From contig CAKQUI010000125.1 of the NCBI GenBank assembly GCA_934277495.1, forward strand, positions 1 to 5,661: a stretch of 5,661 nt of DNA, read 5' to 3'. Below the pieces are notes generated by a model, which saw only the letters and a list, made by a program, of their open reading frames with translations, did no database searches and was not told the DNA's origin. The translations under genes and the position numbers were made by a program. The DNA is from an uncultured Clostridia bacterium. Lineage in GTDB: Bacteria; Bacillota; Clostridia; Peptostreptococcales; Anaerovoracaceae. This document shows positions 1-5,661 of this stretch, piece by piece; position 1 is the first letter of the stretch, and every line of letters begins with the position of its first letter.

Positions 1-3050
<3,050 letters not shown>

Positions 3051-3052
3051 TC

Positions 3053-3081
3053 AACTATATTGCCAATCATTTTATATAGTT
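3053..3081. repeat. AACTATAT inverted repeat over the P2 -10 region
   Basis: AACTATAT (3053-3060) and ATATAGTT (3074-3081) are perfect 8-bp inverted arms around 13 bases. The right arm overlaps both the P2 -10 box and Rex-like site 1. A third AACTATA copy lies on the minus strand at 3161-3155. It may be an operator or chance in AT-rich DNA. Confidence 0.3.
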
Positions 3082-3101
3082 AAACAATTAACGATTTGCA
3101 A
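3073..3101 (-). promoter_or_regulatory. Candidate proximal nifJ promoter (P2)
   Basis: Reading the minus strand, TTGCAA (3101-3096) and TATATA (3078-3073) are separated by exactly 17 bases. Each box matches the sigma-A consensus at four of six positions. Initiation would fall near 3066, giving a leader of about 40 bases before the nifJ ATG. A Rex-like dyad occupies the spacer, so occupancy would block polymerase. The region is AT-rich, so chance matches are possible. Confidence 0.5.
3077..3094. promoter_or_regulatory. Candidate Rex operator 1
   Basis: The sequence is TAGTTAA, then ACAA, then TTAACGA, an inverted repeat with perfect GTTAA/TTAAC arms. It matches 12 of the 14 fixed positions of the clostridial Rex consensus TTGTTAA-N4-TTAACAA as I know it. 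Rex represses fermentation genes when NADH is low relative to NAD+, and nifJ has been assigned to Rex regulons in some clostridia. The site lies between the -35 and -10 boxes of P2. No rex gene is visible here, so the assignment rests on the motif and its position. Confidence 0.5.
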
Positions 3102-3131
3102 ATTTCATGCCATTGAGCGTGTATGAAATTT
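3100..3131. repeat. 9-bp inverted repeat in nifJ upstream region
   Basis: AAATTTCAT (3100-3108) and ATGAAATTT (3123-3131) are perfect inverted copies. Pairing extends inward by one wobble and one C-G pair, leaving a 10-base loop. If transcription starts at P1 this would form a hairpin in the nifJ leader. If it starts at P2 the repeat is upstream DNA and could be an operator for an unidentified regulator. There is no T tract, so it is not a terminator. Confidence 0.55.
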
Positions 3132-3145
3132 TGTACATACTATAT

Positions 3146-3174
3146 ACTTTATCCTATAGTTAAGGAATTGTCAA
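3146..3174 (-). promoter_or_regulatory. Candidate distal nifJ promoter (P1)
   Basis: On the minus strand a perfect TTGACA (3174-3169) is followed after 17 bases by TAAAGT (3151-3146), a four-of-six match to the -10 box. Initiation near 3139 would give a leader of about 110 bases containing the 3100-3131 inverted repeat. The -35 box lies inside a second Rex-like dyad. Confidence 0.55.
3157..3174. promoter_or_regulatory. Candidate Rex operator 2 (weaker)
   Basis: TAGTTAA, GGAA, TTGTCAA matches 11 of 14 fixed positions of the clostridial Rex consensus; the left half has one mismatch and the right half two. It covers the TTGACA -35 box of distal promoter P1. Its first nine bases plus two upstream repeat the TATAGTTAA core of operator 1, about 80 bp away, which suggests a paired arrangement. 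Confidence 0.35.
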
Positions 3175-3283
3175 TATTGCATTGATAATTATACAAAATA
3201 CATAAAAAAACTATTCTACGTTGAAATTCGGACATTTCAGATACGTCTCAGCATTCTGTAAAGGTCCTTGTGAACCTTCACTG

Positions 3284-3312
3284 TTGTTATATGTATCGTT
3301 TGCTGTTATAAT
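3284..3312 (+). promoter_or_regulatory. Sigma-A-type promoter of the zinc-finger/TPR membrane protein gene
   Basis: TTGTTA (3284-3289; four of six) and a perfect TATAAT (3307-3312) are spaced by 17 bases. Initiation near 3319 would leave a leader of about 32 bases before the TTG start at 3352. A small dyad, GTGAA-CC-TTCAC (3270-3281), sits directly upstream of the -35 box and could bind a regulator, but it is short. The remaining stretch between this promoter and the distal nifJ promoter shows nothing I can identify. Confidence 0.75.
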
Positions 3313-3335
3313 ATATTTGTCGAATTATGTTTAAA

Positions 3336-3342
3336 AAGGAAG
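3336..3342 (+). promoter_or_regulatory. Ribosome binding site supporting the TTG start at 3352
   Basis: AAGGAAG lies nine bases before TTG at 3352. No in-frame ATG or GTG with a ribosome binding site occurs nearby; the ATG at 3327 is in another frame, and the first internal in-frame methionine is about 170 codons in. The distance is slightly long but supports TTG initiation. Confidence 0.65.
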
Positions 3343-3351
3343 TACCGAATA

Positions 3352-5076
3352 TTGAATAAATTTAATAAATGGCGGCACGACAAGGAATTTGATACAAAAA
3401 CCCTGCTGACCGATATCAATATCAGTAAAAATGAAAATAAATCCGGCGAAACCGGCTCTGCCACTGAAGCTGACGATCCTTCCGCCACAAAAAAGGCGAT
3501 CGATCTGAAAGAACTCTATGATGCGGATAAAGAGACGGCCCCTGAGAAAAAGACCCAGGTATACGAACCGAAGCTGCTGACCCCTGAAGACGACATCTAT
3601 GAAGACGTCCTCGCACAGCTTTCATGGGCACCGACAAAGCCAAAATACTGGTTCGAGGAGTTCGGCGACTACTGGTCCTGCAGCTGCGGACATATCAACA
3701 GAGGCGACAGCTGCAAAAACTGTGGCCTTTCACGTGATATCCTCCGTTCACTGTTCATCCTCCACAAGCCGGCAAATGAGCCAGGTAAACTCAGTAAAAA
3801 ACTCAGGAAGACAAAAGCTCTGGCTGACAAGGAGGATGCACTGCATAATGCGAGAGAACAGCAGGCAGGAATGGCATCCAGCACAGATACCGACAATATC
3901 CAGCCCATTGCAAAACAGTCCGATATACAAACCAGCGCTCCTGTAAAACCATCTGTCAGTGATGATCTTTCCGCCAGCGGATCATACAGAAATACGCCTG
4001 ATGCTGCAGAAAACATCATCAGGATCACTGATAATATGACGCCTTCTACAGACGACAAACCCGACGAAGATGCAGGATACCATCAGTCGGAAAACGATTT
4101 CGCACTGTCTGCTGACACAAATTACCTGGAGGCAGCACCGGCATCACACAGTTTTTCTGACACACTCAGAAAAAAGAAAAAAATGATCATAATAATCATT
4201 TCTGCAGTGATCCTGGCGGCACTGCTGGCCATCGGAGGCTATTTCATTTATAAATACTTCGCAGCACCGGCTATGGCTTATGAAGAAGCACAGAAACTTC
4301 AGTCCTCAGGAAAGTATACAGAAGCTATAAAGAAATACGAAGAGCTTGGTGATTACAAGGATTCCAGAAATCTGATATGGAGCTGCTACTGCAGCATAGG
4401 CGATGGATACTTCGATGAAGGGAACTATGCCGAAGCTATCAAAACATATAACACTGCTCTTGAGCTCAAGGAAAGCGATACGCTGCATGACAAGATATGG
4501 AAAAGTTACTGCAAAACAGCCGACCGCTATCTTGAAAAGAAAAGCTATGAAAAGGCTATCAGCACTTATAACAAGGCTCTTGAACTTAAAGACAGCAACA
4601 ATGTCCGTGACAAGATCAACAAGGCTAAATACGGATATGTCAAGGCACGCAAGTCAAAAGGCGGCGACAAGTTCGAAACATATCTGTCAGAGCTCATGAA
4701 GATAAACTACTCCGGTGTGCGTGAAATATATGACGAATACTACGCATGGCATGTCACCATAATAGCCAACAATTCCGAAACGGATTTCAGCAATGACATG
4801 AAGAAGATAAACAGACGTGATACCGCATATTTCCACACATCATTAAGCGGAGGCGAACCCGATGAAACCATAGATCTTTACTATGAAGTGACATGGCCAA
4901 ACGGATCACACCAGATATTCGATACAGACAACTCATGGAAATCAGGTGCAAAGATGACTGCACGATTCCAGTATCCGATGCCGCTGTTCGGACGCCAGGG
5001 AAAGCTGACATTCAAACTGTACGACAAATCGACACAGGAACTTCTCGGAACAGACAGCATAACATTCACAAAATAA
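3352..5076 (+). CDS. Zinc-finger / single-TM / TPR-repeat membrane protein of unknown function
   Basis: I do not recognise a characterised homologue. The 574-residue product has no N-terminal signal peptide. Residues 1-270 are polar and probably cytoplasmic, with a zinc finger W108-x-C110-x-C112-x3-N116-x4-C121-x2-C124 resembling RanBP2-type fingers (conserved Trp and Asn, slightly short spacings), then a long Ser/Thr/Asp-rich linker. A KKKK stretch (274-277) precedes one strongly hydrophobic helix (278-300). The positive-inside rule puts the N-terminus in the cytoplasm and residues 304-574 outside. The outer part begins with three TPR-like helical repeats (about 320-338, 357-375, 397-415; G-x-Y-x-E-A-I-x-x-Y, with LGDYKDS or ALELKxS ends). 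It closes with a beta-rich domain (about 455-574) that may be an immunoglobulin-like sandwich. This layout suggests an envelope sensor or scaffold; that is inference. It has its own promoter and terminator, so it is probably monocistronic, and it diverges from nifJ. Confidence 0.9.
   Translation: MNKFNKWRHDKEFDTKTLLTDINISKNENKSGETGSATEADDPSATKKAIDLKELYDADKETAPEKKTQVYEPKLLTPEDDIYEDVLAQLSWAPTKPKYWFEEFGDYWSCSCGHINRGDSCKNCGLSRDILRSLFILHKPANEPGKLSKKLRKTKALADKEDALHNAREQQAGMASSTDTDNIQPIAKQSDIQTSAPVKPSVSDDLSASGSYRNTPDAAENIIRITDNMTPSTDDKPDEDAGYHQSENDFALSADTNYLEAAPASHSFSDTLRKKKKMIIIIISAVILAALLAIGGYFIYKYFAAPAMAYEEAQKLQSSGKYTEAIKKYEELGDYKDSRNLIWSCYCSIGDGYFDEGNYAEAIKTYNTALELKESDTLHDKIWKSYCKTADRYLEKKSYEKAISTYNKALELKDSNNVRDKINKAKYGYVKARKSKGGDKFETYLSELMKINYSGVREIYDEYYAWHVTIIANNSETDFSNDMKKINRRDTAYFHTSLSGGEPDETIDLYYEVTWPNGSHQIFDTDNSWKSGAKMTARFQYPMPLFGRQGKLTFKLYDKSTQELLGTDSITFTK
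4447..4616 (+). repeat. Imperfect 120-bp tandem duplication encoding TPR units 2 and 3
   Basis: The stretch 4447-4496 aligns without gaps to 4567-4616, a period of 120 bp or 40 codons. Both begin TATAAC, share GCTCTTGA in the middle, and end GACAAGAT. The similarity persists in the DNA, including synonymous positions, which points to duplication of one helical repeat within the gene. Confidence 0.6.
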
Positions 5077-5086
5077 CAGAAACCAG

Positions 5087-5119
5087 AACATACCATCAGC
5101 AATGGTGGTATGTTTTTTT
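5087..5119 (+). terminator. Intrinsic terminator of the zinc-finger/TPR gene
   Basis: AACATACCATC (5087-5097) pairs with GGTGGTATGTT (5104-5114) as an 11-bp stem with one T-G wobble and a 6-base loop. It runs straight into seven Ts (5113-5119) and starts 11 bases after the stop codon. There is no T tract in the opposite direction, so it acts on plus-strand transcripts only. Confidence 0.92.
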
Positions 5120-5124
5120 GCCCC

Positions 5125-5359
5125 AAAAAGAACGACCGCTTAATCGAAGTCTCTCATATCACTCTGTATCCGTAAGACGCAGGATTTTCGTTCAGGACCA
5201 GGCGGCAAGGAAACGAACCCCAGAGCGTACTCTTAGTACGTGGCAGTGAAATGACACCAAATCGTAGATTTGGGCATTTCTTGCATGAGACCTTCCTTGG
5301 AACCAAAGATTCCGGGATAGGACTTCAAGGAGCGAGTTATCCGCAGCCAACAACGCCAT
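5125..5359. repeat. Structured intergenic repeat, copy A (interrupted)
   Basis: Two blocks, 5125-5242 and 5327-5359, match copy B (from 5508 to the window end) in the same order and orientation. Shared landmarks are GAAGTCTCTC, a GTAAGACGCAGGATTTT stretch, GGCGGCAAGGAAACGA, GAGCGTACTCTT, and GGAGCGAGTT followed by CCGCAGCCAACAACGCCAT. By eye the copies are close to nine-tenths identical with a few 1-2-base indels. Between the two blocks lies an 84-bp segment that copy B lacks. The minus-strand terminator seen in copy B is degraded here: GAGAGAC now faces GTCGTTC, and the stem has a mismatch and a wobble. Short open frames on both strands cross this repeat but look spurious. Confidence 0.8.
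5243..5326. other. 84-bp segment present in repeat copy A, absent from copy B
   Basis: Aligning the two repeat copies leaves these bases unmatched in A. The first half is a long hairpin: GAAATG (5248-5253) with CATTTC (5275-5280), CCAAATC (5257-5263) with GATTTGG (5267-5273), a GTA loop, and an outer GCA/TGC. The second half carries GACCTTCC (5289-5296), the same 8-mer that lies just outside copy B at 5500-5507, followed by TTGG-AA-CCAA. It could be a small inserted element, or copy B may be a deletion form. No clear target-site duplication is seen. Confidence 0.55.
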
Positions 5360-5379
5360 GGGCAATTTTAACAAGTCTA

Positions 5380-5495
5380 GTCGTGAACCGCCAACGCTTA
5401 CGCTCCAACAGGCTGACGCCTGTTTGCTGTCCGTTCTGTCTAGCCAGGCAAAGCCTGGGATAGAAAGGCACGTGCTGAAGCACTGCGGTTCTGAC
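5380..5495. other. Multi-branched hairpin cluster between repeat copies
   Basis: A perfect 7-bp closing stem, GAACCGC (5385-5391) with GCGGTTC (5485-5491), extends outward by GTC/GAC and encloses three hairpins. These are AACAGGC (5407-5413) with GCCTGTT (5418-5424), a 4-base loop; TCTA plus CCAGGC (5439-5449) with GCCTGG plus TAGA (5453-5464), an AAA loop; and GTGC (5472-5475) with GCAC (5480-5483), a TGAA loop. Such dense mutually compatible pairing suggests a folded RNA or a single-stranded DNA structure. The fold is similar from either strand, so its orientation is unknown. It matches no RNA family I recognise and is not tRNA-like. Confidence 0.5.
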
Positions 5496-5507
5496 AGGGG
5501 ACCTTCC

Positions 5508-5540
5508 AAAAAAAGAGAGACCTCTCAATTGAAGTCTCTC
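5508..5540 (-). terminator. Minus-strand intrinsic terminator at the end of repeat copy B
   Basis: Read on the minus strand, GAGAGAC (5540-5534) pairs with GTCTCTC (5521-5515), with 12 bases between, followed at once by seven Ts (5514-5508). AA/TT flanks can extend the stem to nine pairs. This would end transcripts entering from beyond the right edge and running through the repeat, and would shield the convergent gene ending at 5076. Confidence 0.7.
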
Positions 5541-5661
5541 TTGAATCACTCTGTCTTCGTAAGACGCAGGATTTTTCGTTCATGGCTAGGCGGCAAGGAA
5601 ACGAGCCCCGGAGCGTACTCTTGTACGTGAGGAGCGAGTTGTCCGCAGCCAACAACGCCAT
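5508..5661. repeat. Structured intergenic repeat, copy B (runs to window edge)
   Basis: This copy is uninterrupted and probably closer to the intact form. The core (5600-5640) folds as one long hairpin: CGTAC (5614-5618) with GTACG (5623-5627), a TCTT loop, then outward a G-T pair, two adjacent G-A mismatches (5611-5612 with 5629-5630), a bulged G, four of five C-G/G-C pairs, a second tandem G-A pair (5603-5604 with 5636-5637), and CAA/TTG... closing as AAC with GTT. Outside this, GCGG (5590-5593) pairs with CCGC (5643-5646), and ATGGC (5582-5586) with GCCAT (5657-5661), which ends exactly at the window edge. A minus-strand terminator occupies its left end. It is non-coding as far as I can tell. 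Confidence 0.75.

Noticed and set aside
5087..5119. Bidirectional terminator between convergent transcripts
   Set aside because: The T tract exists only on the plus-strand side; the opposite side of the stem lacks one.
3306..5126. Short open frames in other frames across the zinc-finger/TPR gene
   Set aside because: They are shadows of the 574-codon gene, have no initiation signals, and show no recognisable domains.
5192..5661. Short open frames on both strands in the right-hand region, including two minus-strand ones sharing MALLAADNSLL
   Set aside because: The shared peptide comes from the repeated DNA. Frames diverge between copies through indels, the sequence is dominated by hairpins, and no ribosome binding sites support the starts.
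5125..5661. CRISPR array
   Set aside because: Only two long copies are present, with unequal internal structure and no regular short repeats and spacers.
5380..5661. Integron attC sites or tRNA genes
   Set aside because: No paired RYYYAAC/GTTRRRY core arrangement and no cloverleaf with T-arm consensus could be found.

Overview
The window looks like a chromosomal segment from an anaerobic member of the Bacillota, most likely class Clostridia. The evidence is a single-chain pyruvate:ferredoxin oxidoreductase, strong GGAGG-type ribosome binding sites, AT-rich sigma-A-like promoters, and a zinc-finger/TM/TPR membrane protein of a style common in gut Firmicutes. Genus cannot be fixed from the sequence. 

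Positions 1-3026 (minus strand) hold the first 1008 codons of nifJ, the pyruvate:ferredoxin (flavodoxin) oxidoreductase. The frame is intact and the C-terminal ~170 residues lie beyond the left edge. Positions 3027-3351 form a divergent, AT-rich promoter region. Two candidate promoters face nifJ. Each is overlapped by an 18-bp dyad resembling the clostridial Rex (NADH/NAD+ sensor) operator, and a 9-bp inverted repeat lies between them. A good sigma-A promoter faces the other way.

Positions 3352-5076 (plus strand) encode a 574-residue predicted membrane protein of unknown function. It has a polar cytoplasmic N-terminal part with a RanBP2-like zinc finger, one transmembrane helix, three TPR-like repeats and a beta-rich C-terminal domain. 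It starts at TTG and ends at a clear intrinsic terminator (5087-5119). The two genes share a divergent control region; no functional link between them is established.

Positions 5120-5661 contain no convincing gene. This stretch is made of two diverged copies of a roughly 150-bp structured repeat, the second cut by the window edge. Between and inside them are many short perfect hairpins: an 84-bp segment inserted in the first copy, a multi-branched fold at 5380-5495, and a minus-strand intrinsic terminator at one end of the second copy. This is the least ordinary part of the window. It may be a dispersed non-autonomous element or a family of structured, minus-strand RNAs.
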